From Calothrix sp. NIES-4101 (GTDB lineage: Bacteria; Cyanobacteriota; Cyanobacteriia; Cyanobacteriales; Nostocaceae): a stretch of 64,000 nt of DNA. The stretch lies in assembly GCA_004296455.1 (NCBI GenBank), contig AP018280.1, forward strand, positions 3,472,001 through 3,536,000, in the 5' to 3' direction. Below the pieces are notes generated by a model. That model did no database searches. It was not told where the DNA came from and was given only the letters and a program-made list of their open reading frames with translations. Below are positions 36,227 through 46,461 of this stretch, one piece after another (the first letter of the stretch is position 1; every line of letters begins with the position of its first letter). Position numbers and translations under genes: made by a program.

Positions 36227-37216
36227 TCAATTTTTTTGTGTCTGCGTCTCTATTTCTCTATTTGCAGAAAATTGTGTCACTCCGCTTAGCTTCAAGACAT
36301 CGCTCATGGTTACACAGTAATTTGGTAAACCGTAGGTGGCAGGGTTGACTGCGTTTTTGTAGACGAAATGACGGTATTCCATACAGAAACGACTCCAAGC
36401 ATCCATTTGAATCCGGAAGATGGCGATAATTGCGTTTGCTAAGGCGATGGATAAGGGAATGCGGAAATATATTTTTTTACCAAAGTAAGCGCTGAGTTCT
36501 TCTATTGCTTGGTTTGCCGTAAGTTTTTCTTGCCCCAATACCAAATAACGGGATTGATTTTCTGGTGGATAATCGATTAAATGTCTAACTACAGTTGCGA
36601 TATCCCGACTGTGAATAAAGTGGAAACTACCGTCAGCTTTCAAAAATTTAATGATATCCACATATTTTGTCACCTCTGGGATTCCAGAAGTAATATGAGA
36701 CACGGGTTTTGTTGTATCCCCTCCCAAAACTAATGTCGGGAAAACTGTAGTAATTTTGGGTGCGATTGCTAATTTCGATTTTTGCTCCAAACACTGATAT
36801 TTGGAACGAATATAATCAATCCCAAATTCCCCAGCTTCGGGAAGTGGTTCATTATTACGGCTTAATACGCTAGCTGTGGAAAAATAAATTACCTGCTGAC
36901 ATTTTTCCGCATCTAACAAATTCATTAATTCTAGGGTTTTCTCGACATTGATTTTAAAGACGTTTTCCCCGCCCCAGGCAGTCGCTGTTAAAACCGCTAC
37001 ATCTATAGTTTTTAATAAATCAGCAAACTTCTCAATTTCCAACATGTCGCCTTGAAGTACGGTAACATTTGGACGCACACTTGTATCAATTTTTAATTTA
37101 TCAGGATTTCTAACGAGTAAAAATAACTCATGCTCAGTGTCTTGAATCAATTGCTCGCTGAGGTAATGTCCCACACAACCGCTAGCACCCGTAACAAATA
37201 TACGTTTTTTTGACAT
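36227..37216 (-). CDS. NAD-dependent epimerase/dehydratase-like protein (extended SDR)
   Basis: This is a 329-residue Rossmann protein. The dinucleotide loop is GASGCVGHYLSEQL (10-23), and the middle has YFSTASVLSR and the Y-xxx-K pair in IDYIRSKYQC, the active-site pattern of extended short-chain dehydrogenases. The C-terminus lacks a recognised specificity motif. It lies 185 bases upstream of the radical SAM gene on the same strand and might be co-transcribed. Substrates could be sugars or isoprenoid-derived lipids, and nothing here decides. Confidence 0.85.
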   Translation of the reverse strand: MSKKRIFVTGASGCVGHYLSEQLIQDTEHELFLLVRNPDKLKIDTSVRPNVTVLQGDMLEIEKFADLLKTIDVAVLTATAWGGENVFKINVEKTLELMNLLDAEKCQQVIYFSTASVLSRNNEPLPEAGEFGIDYIRSKYQCLEQKSKLAIAPKITTVFPTLVLGGDTTKPVSHITSGIPEVTKYVDIIKFLKADGSFHFIHSRDIATVVRHLIDYPPENQSRYLVLGQEKLTANQAIEELSAYFGKKIYFRIPLSIALANAIIAIFRIQMDAWSRFCMEYRHFVYKNAVNPATYGLPNYCVTMSDVLKLSGVTQFSANREIETQTQKN

Positions 37217-37555
37217 AGAAATAAAAAATGGTAATTCTGTAAGGACGTAAGATATTACGTTCTACAGGAGTTATGAGTTAGGAGTGTAATTAAAAGTTCC
37301 GATTCTCGTCAAGGTGTATGGATAGGAAGAATAGAAAAATATCTGTTGACTCACATCATATGTCAAAAAATCCTCGGAAATAATTATCCTGTGATGGGAT
37401 TGCCTGACTTCAGCTTTGAGTCTCATCAAAAATTATTCCCAGACTTCTACATTGAATTGGGAAAAAATTACTAAAATATGGTGTCAATCGCAAAAGATAG
37501 AGCTTTGATTAAATTAATATCAGCACGAATTAAATTAAATTAAATTCAAAGCTGA
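37217..37555. other. Noncoding spacer with TAAATTAAATTAAATT tract
   Basis: A tandem TTAAA-type tract (about 37525-37545) is flanked by ATCAGC and GCTGAT, which may form a weak hairpin after the leftward DUF6816-like gene. No other feature was recognised. Confidence 0.45.
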
Positions 37556-38425
37556 TTAATGCTGACTCTGGAATTCTAACTTATATCGATATAAAGCAAC
37601 TGGACGCGAACCGGCTTGAAAGTAATTTTTATCTTGCGGTGAAAGATAAACTGCTGTAACTTGATCTGCTTCAATTATATTATGAAGATTATTGAGATTT
37701 TCATTGCTTACTTGACGATAAGCAGTAGTTGATTCCACATAATTAAAATAGGGATTAGCCTCTTTTTTGGCATCTCGGAATACTTGTTGAAACACTTCTG
37801 ATGTAATATATCTACCATCATCTGTAGTTTCTATCCCCCTAGCAGTGATAATCGAAACTAACTGTTTGTCTCCACGCAATAAAGTAATTTGACGATTAGG
37901 TGATTTTGGGTCTAATTTCACAGATATTACGGCATCTTCTCCCAAATATGCTCTTGCCAAACTCAATCCATTGTAGGCTCTATCAGCAATAATTTTCGCA
38001 GCTTGACTAGATGATGGATTAATGGTGCGAGGAATTAATTTGGAAGCAAAATTAAAATCAGAATTAATCAAATTTGCTGTCTGTTCCGGCACAAATTTAA
38101 CGGGAAAACTAACTGGTTGATTTAAATATTGACGGTTTGCGGCAAAACCTGGTGTGACAATATCTGGTGCTAAAGGTGCAGCCAAATCAACCAAAGTACT
38201 TTTTACCATCCATTCTCCAGCCATCCAACTAGGATAAACTAAATCTCCGCTTAGCGATCGCACGGAAGTTAATTTTTGCCATTGTCGAAAATCCGCTAAT
38301 CTTTCGGCAAGTTCTCCAGCTTGAGCATCATCACTCAAAAATATGCCGATGATGAGGCACAAAATCCAGCACAAAACCCCAATCCTTCTCACCACAAGCA
38401 CAATATTTGCAGATAACAAAACCAT
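37556..38425 (-). CDS. Secreted DUF6816-like protein
   Basis: The 289-residue product has an N-terminal signal or anchor (LVVRRIGVLCWILCLIIGIF, then SDDAQAGE) and a beta-rich domain with the cyanobacterial motif YPSWMAGEWMVKSTLVD and TPGFAANRQYLNQPVSFPV. I believe this is the family named DUF6816, but the name is from memory. A lumenal or periplasmic location is likely. It stands alone with the ChuX/HutX-like gene 85 bases upstream on the same strand. Its function is unknown. Confidence 0.72.
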   Translation of the reverse strand: MVLLSANIVLVVRRIGVLCWILCLIIGIFLSDDAQAGELAERLADFRQWQKLTSVRSLSGDLVYPSWMAGEWMVKSTLVDLAAPLAPDIVTPGFAANRQYLNQPVSFPVKFVPEQTANLINSDFNFASKLIPRTINPSSSQAAKIIADRAYNGLSLARAYLGEDAVISVKLDPKSPNRQITLLRGDKQLVSIITARGIETTDDGRYITSEVFQQVFRDAKKEANPYFNYVESTTAYRQVSNENLNNLHNIIEADQVTAVYLSPQDKNYFQAGSRPVALYRYKLEFQSQH

Positions 38426-38510
38426 TAATTATTTTTAATTTTTATTTAAGAGTTATTTGCGATTCAGTATTAAGTATTGAGTATTAATACTCAATACCTA
38501 GCATCTAAAC

Positions 38511-38918
38511 CTAAAGACTCACCAAAGGAATTGGTTCCCAAACTTCCCCATATTCAGCGCGTAACCCTTCCCATGCTTCGATTTGCCCAGATTCATACTC
38601 TCCTGGTTTACCCCATTGTAAAAACAAGCTTAAAGCAACTTCCTGTTTCTCATCTAAGAAGCGGATTGCGTAGGTTTTAAAATTACCCCGTTTCGCCTCA
38701 CCAGTTTCAAATTTTACCTGTGTAATTTTATCCATATTGAAGTGAAATTCAAATCCTTCAGTATGTAAGTTCGCATACTTACCTTTCGGCAACTCTGCAT
38801 AGAATAACTTCTCGATTCGTCCCCTCGCTTCTAAAACCGCAGCACTACTTGTAACAATGATGCGTAGAGTTTTCAAATTTTCGCAAGCTTCCAAAAAGTC
38901 TTTTAAATTTTTAGTCAT
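38511..38918 (-). CDS. ChuX/HutX-like small protein
   Basis: The 135-residue soluble protein shows LKTLRIIVTSSAAVLEARG near the N-terminus and NLHTEGFEFHFNMDKITQV in the middle, a pattern I associate with the ChuX/HutX heme-utilisation fold. The last part (LSLFLQWGKPGEYESGQIEA) is typical of cyanobacterial members of about this length. The family may carry heme or a related ligand. No heme-uptake gene lies nearby, so function is open. Confidence 0.68.
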   Translation of the reverse strand: MTKNLKDFLEACENLKTLRIIVTSSAAVLEARGRIEKLFYAELPKGKYANLHTEGFEFHFNMDKITQVKFETGEAKRGNFKTYAIRFLDEKQEVALSLFLQWGKPGEYESGQIEAWEGLRAEYGEVWEPIPLVSL

Positions 38919-39140
38919 TTTTTATTTATCCTTTCTCATCTGTTTACTCTGAGGTAGCAAAATGAAACTCTTGGCTCAGCTATTTTCCCAAAGTTTGCCA
39001 GCAAAGGTAAATAATGTAAACAATTATGGTTAAAAATCAAAAATAATGCCAAAAATTATAATGCCTAATCCCCAGTAGTTCACCAAAGGAACTTTGCAGA
39101 GACAAAAATCTCCGCGTCTCCGCGTCTCCGTGTCTCAGTA

Positions 39141-39183
39141 TCTCTAAGTCAATCTCAACCCGTTAATTCTGGGTTAGCGAATC
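39141..39183 (+). repeat. 43-nt dispersed repeat, copy B
   Basis: This copy pairs with 15918-15960. Directly to its left lies a CTCCGCGTCTCCGCGTCTCC tract related to the other C/T-rich dispersed elements of the window. Confidence 0.55.
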
Positions 39184-39192
39184 ACTAGTCTC

Positions 39193-40443
39193 TTACTTCG
39201 ACATTGGTGTTAATGTCAAACTACCCTTTTCGGGATATCCTAACGGACTTCTCTCACCAAATCGCCAGTGCTGTTGATAACGAGTTAGAAAATTTTGACC
39301 GACTATTCCTTCAACCCCCAACATCTTAAAAATATTGTCATTATCTAAAATAACAGCATCCAAATTATTAATATTATGTTCTTGTAAACTAACTTGATCT
39401 AATTGAATTTTCCTTGCGGATTCCGTTCCACAAAATCCTTGAACTTTAGTTTTTTTAGCTTGAGGATTATCTAATTTTAATTTCTGTGCTAATGGTTTTG
39501 AGATTACCATGACATCTGCTCCTGTATCGAGCATAAATGTAAATGGTCCTTGTCCATTAATTTTAACTTGTGTTGTCATTGCGCCCAGTTTTCCCTGTAA
39601 TGGGATTGATTTTTCCACAGGTTGTGAAGGCTGTAACAGTTGCAATCGTAATTTTTTGGGATTAACAACAACATCAAAATTGCTTAAAAAATCTAATCCT
39701 AAAACACCCGATGTTTTACCAGGAATAGAATTTGCTGAAAGTCCTAAACCATTTAAACCGGAAACTTTTGCCGAACTCACACCCAGAGTTGGTAAGCTCA
39801 GAGAATCAGCTTTGACTTGAGAACAGTTTCCACCTACCCCCATATATTTCAACACATCACTAGGGATGGGCACACCCATGAGACGCAATTGCTGTGCATT
39901 TTTGCTGCTAATAACTGAAGCAGAAGCACCTGTATCGAGGAGAAAATGACTGGTTTTGCTACCAATATTAACTGGTACAGTTAAAACTCGACTGCGAGGA
40001 AGATAACGCAACCCCACATTAGTAGCATTTCCCTTACTCGTGGGTTGTGGTGGTTTAAAGCCAGTGACAGCAAACAAAGCCGAAACGCGATCGCTTGCAT
40101 CTGGTCGTACTGTACCATTTTTTTCGAGCACCGCCACCTCAAACACGCATTGCATCGAAATTGCTTGTAGTGCTTGCTGATTTTTCTGGGAATTATTGGG
40201 AGTATTGGCTATTTTTGCTTGTACGCATTCGCGAATTTGCCCAACAATTTCTTTACCCAAATCTGTTGATGATTTACTTGATTCTGATGTAGTCTGACTA
40301 GTTGCAGGTAACAACAAGCCAAAATATGCGGCTAATAATCCTCCTGCTATCCCAATACCTAAGTTTCGTTGGCAATTATTCTTCTGGGGCTTATCCCTTT
40401 TACTTAGATATGCGAAAAAATTTATTTTAGGTTTGATATTCAT
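39193..40443 (-). CDS. Retropepsin-like aspartic protease with two lobes
   Basis: The 416-residue product starts at ATG 40443 (MNIKPKINFF) and has an N-terminal membrane segment (about 28-47). Two complete retropepsin-like lobes follow. The first has FLLDTGASASVIS (DTG about 170) and GVLGLDFLSNFDV; the second has FMLDTGADVMVIS (DTG about 306) and GIVGQNFLTRYQQ. Each catalytic Asp motif is followed by its own hydrophobic-Gly partner motif, so one chain could form a pepsin-like active site within itself. The linker includes KSIPLQGKLGAMTTQVKING. Two domains in one bacterial retropepsin are unusual. Substrates are unknown. Confidence 0.88.
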   Translation of the reverse strand: MNIKPKINFFAYLSKRDKPQKNNCQRNLGIGIAGGLLAAYFGLLLPATSQTTSESSKSSTDLGKEIVGQIRECVQAKIANTPNNSQKNQQALQAISMQCVFEVAVLEKNGTVRPDASDRVSALFAVTGFKPPQPTSKGNATNVGLRYLPRSRVLTVPVNIGSKTSHFLLDTGASASVISSKNAQQLRLMGVPIPSDVLKYMGVGGNCSQVKADSLSLPTLGVSSAKVSGLNGLGLSANSIPGKTSGVLGLDFLSNFDVVVNPKKLRLQLLQPSQPVEKSIPLQGKLGAMTTQVKINGQGPFTFMLDTGADVMVISKPLAQKLKLDNPQAKKTKVQGFCGTESARKIQLDQVSLQEHNINNLDAVILDNDNIFKMLGVEGIVGQNFLTRYQQHWRFGERSPLGYPEKGSLTLTPMSK

Positions 40444-40568
40444 CAAAAGAAATAATAAAGCAATTTATGGATGCTGTAATTGTTGTAACGTTTTCACTCT
40501 TCAACTGCAAGAGTATTTTTTCCGCAAGATACAGTTTACCTTTTTCGTATTTTTGCACTTTCCATAAT

Positions 40569-40606
40569 AATATTCCCGACTTCTTCAAAAAAGAGCCGGG
40601 AATATC
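40569..40606 (-). terminator. Inverted repeat after mtnA
   Basis: ATATTCCCG pairs with CGGGAATAT across an 18-base loop, between the mtnA stop and the next leftward gene. It could end mtnA transcription, but the following T-run is weak. Confidence 0.5.
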
Positions 40607-40652
40607 AAGATTTTATATTGATGAAATAAAAATTAAGCCAAATTTCGGCATC

Positions 40653-41717
40653 CTAGACTGCTTGTTTTTCCCGTGACAAAGCTAATTCGCCAGCAGCAAA
40701 AACACCATTTTCCGTAATAATTGCGGTAATTAACTCAGCCGGAGTCACATCAAAAGCTGGATTGTAATATTCTACCCCACTAATTGGTGTGAGCATTGTA
40801 TCGCCAACTTGGTAAATTTCCGTAGGGTCACGTTCTTCAATCGGGATTTCGCTACCACTTGCTAATGCAAAATCAATCGTTGAAAGTGGTGCTGCAACGA
40901 AAAACGGGACATTATGTGCCCTTGCTACTAGTGCTAAACTATACGTGCCAATCTTATTCGCCGCATCTCCATTAGCCGCAATCCGATCAGCCCCAACAAC
41001 TACAGCATGAATCAATCCCTGTTTCATACAGTGTGCAGCCATGCTATCAGTAATTAAAGTCACAGGAATACCTTCTTGGGCGCATTCCCATGTCGTTAAT
41101 TTTGCTCCTTGTAGTCGGGGACGGGTTTCATCGGCGAAAAGCTTGTTTAAGCGACCTTCACGCCATGCCGATCGCACAACTCCCAAAGCTGTACCATAAC
41201 CACCAGTTGCCAAGGCTCCAGCGTTACAGTGGGTTAGTAATGTGAGTTTTTCAGGGCTGGCTGGTAATGCTTTTAAGCCATTATCACCAATTAAGCGACA
41301 GGTTTGTAAATCTTCGAGTTGGATATCTTGGGCGGTTTGTAGTAATACTTTTTTGATATCATCAACCGTACCCAATGTTTCATAGGCAACTTTGAGAGTC
41401 CGGGATATTGCCCAAAAAAGATTGACGGCGGTGGGGCGAGTTGCCCGCAACATTGCCGCAACCTGTTCTAATTGTTGCAAAAAGCGATCGCGATTATCAC
41501 TTTGAATTTCCCTCGCGCCCAGATACATCCCATAGGCAGCAGCAACTCCAATTGCTGGCGCACCTCGGACAATCATGGTTTTAATTGCCCTTGCCATATC
41601 TTCACTGCGGTGAATTTCGACAAATGCATACTCGTTAGGTATGCGAGTTTGGTCAATAAGTGATACGGCATCATTATGCCAAATAACTGGATAAACCTGG
41701 TTGTTGAGAGGATTCAT
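40653..41717 (-). CDS. mtnA: S-methyl-5-thioribose-1-phosphate isomerase
   Basis: This 354-residue enzyme of the methionine salvage pathway isomerises methylthioribose-1-phosphate to methylthioribulose-1-phosphate. Family motifs are [39 protein letters not shown] with the catalytic Cys, and [18 protein letters not shown] with the catalytic Asp. The length matches the family. No other salvage gene is adjacent. It is read in the same direction as dxs but separated from it by about 180 bases of repeats. Confidence 0.96.
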   Translation of the reverse strand: MNPLNNQVYPVIWHNDAVSLIDQTRIPNEYAFVEIHRSEDMARAIKTMIVRGAPAIGVAAAYGMYLGAREIQSDNRDRFLQQLEQVAAMLRATRPTAVNLFWAISRTLKVAYETLGTVDDIKKVLLQTAQDIQLEDLQTCRLIGDNGLKALPASPEKLTLLTHCNAGALATGGYGTALGVVRSAWREGRLNKLFADETRPRLQGAKLTTWECAQEGIPVTLITDSMAAHCMKQGLIHAVVVGADRIAANGDAANKIGTYSLALVARAHNVPFFVAAPLSTIDFALASGSEIPIEERDPTEIYQVGDTMLTPISGVEYYNPAFDVTPAELITAIITENGVFAAGELALSREKQAV

Positions 41718-41734
41718 AGCAAAGATTTCAGAAG

Positions 41735-41883
41735 AGTTAACGGTTAGTAGTTAATGGCTTGTCAGAGTGTTAATGGATGTTGATGGGTAACTATTGGTCA
41801 ATATCTACATATCTGATTATCACCAACAAAGGTTAAAAACAGTTTGCAACAACCATTCACCATTAACTATTAACCAATAACAA
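41735..41883. repeat. Spacer with inverted TTAATGG-type arrays
   Basis: The left end of this spacer reads GTTAACGGTTAGTAGTTAATGG and the right end CCATTAACTATTAACCAATAA (shortened here), which are inverted relative to each other. Similar arrays flank several other spacers (for example 48231-48337 and 50330-50632). Confidence 0.6.
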
Positions 41884-41893
41884 AAATAACTAG

Positions 41894-43798
41894 CTAAACT
41901 ACAGACAATTGTTGTTTAAAGTAAGCCTGCATCACAGTATTTGCCATTTGCGAACTGGTTAAACCTAATTCTGCTTTAGATTGGTCTGGTTCTGCATGAT
42001 CTACGAGAATGTCGGGGATGCCAATCCGCTTGACAGGAACAACAACATCAGCGTCGAGTAAAGCTTCGGCAACAGCTGAACCAAAACCACCCATTGTACA
42101 GCCTTCTTCAAGAGTGACAACACGACCAATTTTTTTAGCCAGGGGGAGAATGAGTTCGGTGTCTAAAGGTTTAGCAAAGCGGGCATTGATGACAGTTGCT
42201 TCGATGCCGTGTTCACTGAGAACTTCAGCTGTCTGCATGGCTGGGTAAACCATAGTGCCGTAAGCAACAAGTAATACATCATCACCATTGCGAACAATTT
42301 CACCCTTACCAATTTCTAAAGGTTCCCAACCTTCTTCCATTAAGGGTACACCTTGACCACTACCGCGAGGAAAACGCATAGCGATCGCACCATCGGTATA
42401 TTCGACTCCAGTCACCAACATCCGTTGCATTTCGGCTTCGTCTTTGGGTGCCATCAACACCATATTGGGAATACAACGCAAATAGGCAATATCGTACATC
42501 CCTTGGTGGGTGGGACCATCAGCGCCAACAATTCCCGCCCTATCTAAGCAGAAGAAGACGGGTAATTTTTGGATGCAGACATCATGGATAATTTGGTCGA
42601 AGGCACGTTGCAGGAAGGTTGAGTAAATACAGCACACCGGACGCATTCCTTCACAAGCTAAACCAGCAGCTAAGGTAACGGCATGTTGTTCGGCGATACC
42701 GACATCAATATATTGATTTGGTAACTTTTGCTGAAGTTTATCTAATCCTGTTCCTGTTGCCATTGCCGCCGTAATTCCCAAAATCTTCGGGTTCTGTTCG
42801 GCAAGTTTGACTAAGGTATGGGCAAAGACTTTCGCGTATGCAGGTGGTTTGGGCTTAGTGGAGGGAATTGCTTTGCCAGTGGTTAAATTAAATGGGGTTT
42901 GGGCATGGTAGCCAACTTGATCTTTTTCGGCAATTTCATAACCCTTACCTTTGGTTGTCGATACATGTACCAAAACTGGTCCAGGAATTTGATGTGCTTG
43001 TTGGAATGTGGCAATTAATTCTGCCAAATTGTGCCCATCCACTGGCCCCATATAAGTAAAACCCAGTTCCTCGAACACTGCCCCAACTTTCGGCACTGCT
43101 AGACGCTTCATCCCCTCTTTAATCCGCTCAAATTCAGGAGATAACGATTCACCCACAAAAGGTAGATTCTTAACTTGCTCTTCAAAATTATCAGAAATAA
43201 ATTGCATCGGTGGCGAAAGACGCATTTTATTCAAGTAACGAGGAATTGCACCGACATTCGGAGATATTGACATCTCGTTGTCGTTCAAGACTACCAACAA
43301 ATTAGTTTTAGGCAAATGTCCTGCATGGTTGATGGCTTCGAGTGCCATTCCCCCGGTTAATGCGCCGTCACCAATAATCGAGACAACTTTGAATTTTTCC
43401 CCCTTTGCGTCTCGTGCTAGCGCCATGCCCAAGCCGGCGGAAATACTTGTCGAAGCATGTCCCGCACCAAAGTGGTCAAATTTATTTTCACAACGTTTGA
43501 GATAACCGGCAACACCATTTTTTTGTCGCAGCGTGTGAAAGTCGCTATAGCGTCCAGTAATTAGTTTGTGAGGATAAGCTTGGTGTCCGACATCCCAGAT
43601 CACTTTATCGCGATCGAGGTCGAGTGTCTGATAAAGTCCAAGGGTTAATTCCACAACACCTAATCCCGGTCCCAAATGTCCACCAGTTGCGGCTACGGTT
43701 TGTAGGTGTTTGTCGCGTATTTGACGGGCAATCTGTTGTAGCTGACGAATCGACAGACCGTGCAACTGATTGGGGTGGGTGATTTCACTCAGGTGCAT
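41894..43798 (-). CDS. dxs: 1-deoxy-D-xylulose-5-phosphate synthase
   Basis: This 634-residue thiamine-diphosphate enzyme makes DXP from pyruvate and glyceraldehyde-3-phosphate, the first step of the MEP isoprenoid pathway. It has [37 protein letters not shown] with the Mg-TPP-binding GDG, and [18 protein letters not shown] with the catalytic Glu. The length fits the bacterial enzyme. It is the leftward partner of a later pathway gene, ispD, at 49.6 kb. No riboswitch-like leader is evident. Confidence 0.98.
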   Translation of the reverse strand: MHLSEITHPNQLHGLSIRQLQQIARQIRDKHLQTVAATGGHLGPGLGVVELTLGLYQTLDLDRDKVIWDVGHQAYPHKLITGRYSDFHTLRQKNGVAGYLKRCENKFDHFGAGHASTSISAGLGMALARDAKGEKFKVVSIIGDGALTGGMALEAINHAGHLPKTNLLVVLNDNEMSISPNVGAIPRYLNKMRLSPPMQFISDNFEEQVKNLPFVGESLSPEFERIKEGMKRLAVPKVGAVFEELGFTYMGPVDGHNLAELIATFQQAHQIPGPVLVHVSTTKGKGYEIAEKDQVGYHAQTPFNLTTGKAIPSTKPKPPAYAKVFAHTLVKLAEQNPKILGITAAMATGTGLDKLQQKLPNQYIDVGIAEQHAVTLAAGLACEGMRPVCCIYSTFLQRAFDQIIHDVCIQKLPVFFCLDRAGIVGADGPTHQGMYDIAYLRCIPNMVLMAPKDEAEMQRMLVTGVEYTDGAIAMRFPRGSGQGVPLMEEGWEPLEIGKGEIVRNGDDVLLVAYGTMVYPAMQTAEVLSEHGIEATVINARFAKPLDTELILPLAKKIGRVVTLEEGCTMGGFGSAVAEALLDADVVVPVKRIGIPDILVDHAEPDQSKAELGLTSSQMANTVMQAYFKQQLSVV

Positions 43799-44336
43799 AC
43801 TATAAGGTTTTCCTCTCTAAATATCTCTTTATTCTGATTCTCCCACGCTGCGGGCTGCTAGCAATATCAGTTATATTGCGGTTGTTTGAAATTATTTGTG
43901 TACTGTTTATTACTAAGTTATAACTGTTTGACAACAGCTAAATAATGTTTTTGTTATGACTCTAGTTGTTGAATTGGCGGTAATAATTAGCAATATCATC
44001 GGATAATATAGTCTTACGTGCATTCTGCGATCGCATATATTTTTAGTGTTTAATTTGACTTTGGGTAATAATTACATCCATCAAATCTGTAATTAAATTT
44101 TTGTTTTTTACTAATAATTCAGTCAAGATAGTTGGAGTTACCTGACGGTGATGAAGCTCAAAGTCATCACACAATTATAAAAGTAATATCGTTTCTCCCA
44201 AATCTGGCAACACATAAAATAAATTTTCCTATCTTTCTATCTGTGCGTCCCCGCGTCACAATCTGTTACTTTCTTTTGGAGATTAGTGTCAGTTTAGTGG
44301 GAACTAGATTCTGCTGTTTATGGGCAAACTTATAGC
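43799..44336. other. Spacer upstream of dxs with dispersed repeat
   Basis: This 538-base gap lies between dxs and a convergently placed TPR gene. It holds the copy of the dispersed repeat at 44190-44280 and otherwise AT-rich sequence. The dxs promoter should lie in its left part. Confidence 0.5.
44190..44280 (+). repeat. Dispersed intergenic repeat, copy 1
   Basis: It runs from CGTTTCTCCCAAATCTGG through AACACATAAAATA, a C/T-rich part with GCGTCCCCGCGTCA, to TCTGTTACTTTCTTTTGG. The same order of blocks occurs at 54275-54365 (plus strand) and reversed at 51862-51931, and a diverged form is at 62819-62900. Confidence 0.82.
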
Positions 44337-45509
44337 TTATTTTGGCAACACAAGCAATTCAAATTGTGGTAAATCGCAAATTTCTGCAAAGTCGGGTTCA
44401 TTGATTGCAGATTCAATTAATTCTTCGGGATTTATCTTAATTGCTTTTTCCAGATTATCTAGGGCGTTTTTTGTTTGTTTTGCTAGAGCATAACAGCAGG
44501 CAAGATTGTATAAAGTATCAGCATCATCTGGTTGAATTTCTAATGCTTGATGATAGCTGACTGCCGCTTGATTATAGTCTTGTAATTCGTATAAAAAACC
44601 TGCTTGATAAATCCTTGCCAAGAATTTATCAGTCATACTTTTAATTGATTGCTCAAATATTTTTAGTGCATCTGCTACACAATAAACATCAATAAATACT
44701 TGTGCTACAACAATTGATTGTGGGTCTATTTGTACTAATTTTTCATAGCATATTAAAGCAGCTTCTACTTGACCTAATTTGGTTAAAGCTCTGACTTTAC
44801 AGGCTAATCCATCGTGAGACTCTGGATTAATTTTTAAAGCTTGCTCACAACAATCTAAAGCCTCAGCATTTCTTCCTAATTTTTCCAGAACTTCGCATTT
44901 ATGGCATAAAACATCTTCCTGATTCTCTGCCACTAATAAAAGTTTGTCATAATTAGCGAGGGCTTCTTCATAACGCTCCATTTCGCATAGCATTCTACAG
45001 AACTCATCCCTAGCTCCGAAGTGCATAGGGTCGATTAATAGTGTTTTTTGATAACTAATTAATGCTTCTTCGTAGCGTTCTAATTGATATAGAGCAAAGC
45101 TTTTATCCCACCAACTATCAAAATCATCTGGTTGCAGTGCGATCGCTTGATCCAAACTGACTAAAGATTCTTCAACCGCATCATGTATAATTTCTAATTG
45201 GGTTTGTCCGCGTCTGTACCAAGCTAAAAAATTATTGGGTTCAATGGCAATGGCTCGGTCAAAACAAGCAATGATTTCTTGTTGTTTGAAAATAATCTCT
45301 GTCTCCGATAAAGATGAATCGGGGAAAATTTGATGCCAAAGTAAAAACAGATTCCATCCTTTTTCACACCAAACTTTTGTTGAATTTTTGTCAATTTTTA
45401 GAGCTTGCTCCAGATAATCAATTGCTATTTCATGTTCGCCGTCTTCACAATATTTATTTGCTTGTTTTATCAATAACTCAACTTCATTATTTATATTCTG
45501 ATTCGACAT
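44337..45509 (-). CDS. TPR-repeat protein
   Basis: This 390-residue protein is built almost entirely of tetratricopeptide repeats, with about nine units recognisable by W-LG-Y-A-F-A-P spacing, for example ALEKAIKINPEEL and ALASYQ-type repeats with CCEQALKINPESHDGLACK. TPR solenoids bind peptides or partner proteins. No enzymatic domain is fused. The ATG two codons inside the longest frame (45509) was chosen. It stands alone between dxs and the LysM-M23 gene, which is read in the same direction about 60 bases away. Confidence 0.88.
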   Translation of the reverse strand: MSNQNINNEVELLIKQANKYCEDGEHEIAIDYLEQALKIDKNSTKVWCEKGWNLFLLWHQIFPDSSLSETEIIFKQQEIIACFDRAIAIEPNNFLAWYRRGQTQLEIIHDAVEESLVSLDQAIALQPDDFDSWWDKSFALYQLERYEEALISYQKTLLIDPMHFGARDEFCRMLCEMERYEEALANYDKLLLVAENQEDVLCHKCEVLEKLGRNAEALDCCEQALKINPESHDGLACKVRALTKLGQVEAALICYEKLVQIDPQSIVVAQVFIDVYCVADALKIFEQSIKSMTDKFLARIYQAGFLYELQDYNQAAVSYHQALEIQPDDADTLYNLACCYALAKQTKNALDNLEKAIKINPEELIESAINEPDFAEICDLPQFELLVLPK

Positions 45510-45573
45510 CACCAATTACCTATTAAAGCTTAATGTTCTCTAAGTTTTTATAAATTTTTATGGATTCAATTAC

Positions 45574-46461
45574 TTATTTCAAATAATTTTTCGGGTCTTT
45601 CGCTACCCAACCTAAATCAGAACTAGTACGGATTTCAAAATGTAAATGTGGTTGTGGGGATGATGGCTGTCCGCTAGTTCCGACTATTCCCAACACATCA
45701 CCTTGCTTAACTTGTTTCCCAACTACAACTTTGATTGTTTCTAATTGGGCGTAACGACTCTGCAATCCATTACCATGATTAATGATGACCAAATTACCAT
45801 AAGTACCCTGGCTGTCTGCAAAGGCTACAACACCCTCAGAGATAGCTGTTACTGGTGTTCCCACAGCCGTAACTATATCAATGCCACTATGAAAGAATAC
45901 TTCCCCAGTCTGCGGATTTGTTTGCCATCCATAGGGTAAAGCTACATTTGTGACTGCCGCTAAGGGATAACCAGTAAATTTTGTCGAACTAGAATTAGAT
46001 GTGGGGATTGCTGCTGACTGTATTGCAGTACGTAATGTTGAACGATTCGATTCCGGTACAAAAACAAATTGAGGGTTTTTTTGACAGCCGTTAATCTCAA
46101 ATAGGACATCAGCACGAATTTTATATGTTTTGGCAATATCAGCCCAAGTTTGACCACGCGGAAATTCGATGATAATGCCATTGTAGGGGGGAATGAGTAT
46201 TTTTTTCCCGATTTTAACGTCCCGACTTTGCAACCCGGGATTCATCGCCGCGATCGCAGTTGTTGTGAGACTATATTGTTGAGCAATACTATCTAAGGTT
46301 TCGCCACGGGATACGGTATGGCGTACAAAACGCGATAAAGCTGAAGTTGGACAACTTGCGGTTTGCGCCAATGCAGTTGGCGAGATTGCGGAGATGATAC
46401 CCAGAGTGCTAACCAACAATAGAAAAGAAGATAACGGGAACAGGCTAGAGAATGATTTCAT
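45574..46461 (-). CDS. LysM-M23 peptidoglycan endopeptidase
   Basis: This 295-residue secreted enzyme has a Sec signal (LFPLSSFLLLVSTLGIISAI, ending near ALAQ). A LysM domain (RHTVSRGETLDSIAQQYSLT, about 46-92) and a second, weaker LysM-like unit (PRGQTWADIAKTYKIRADVL) precede an M23 domain. Zinc ligands are visible as H-xxx-D in HSGIDI and HxH in PQPHLHFEIRTSS, so it should be an active endopeptidase acting on peptidoglycan cross-links. Relatives are involved in cell separation or septal remodelling. Confidence 0.93.
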   Translation of the reverse strand: MKSFSSLFPLSSFLLLVSTLGIISAISPTALAQTASCPTSALSRFVRHTVSRGETLDSIAQQYSLTTTAIAAMNPGLQSRDVKIGKKILIPPYNGIIIEFPRGQTWADIAKTYKIRADVLFEINGCQKNPQFVFVPESNRSTLRTAIQSAAIPTSNSSSTKFTGYPLAAVTNVALPYGWQTNPQTGEVFFHSGIDIVTAVGTPVTAISEGVVAFADSQGTYGNLVIINHGNGLQSRYAQLETIKVVVGKQVKQGDVLGIVGTSGQPSSPQPHLHFEIRTSSDLGWVAKDPKNYLK

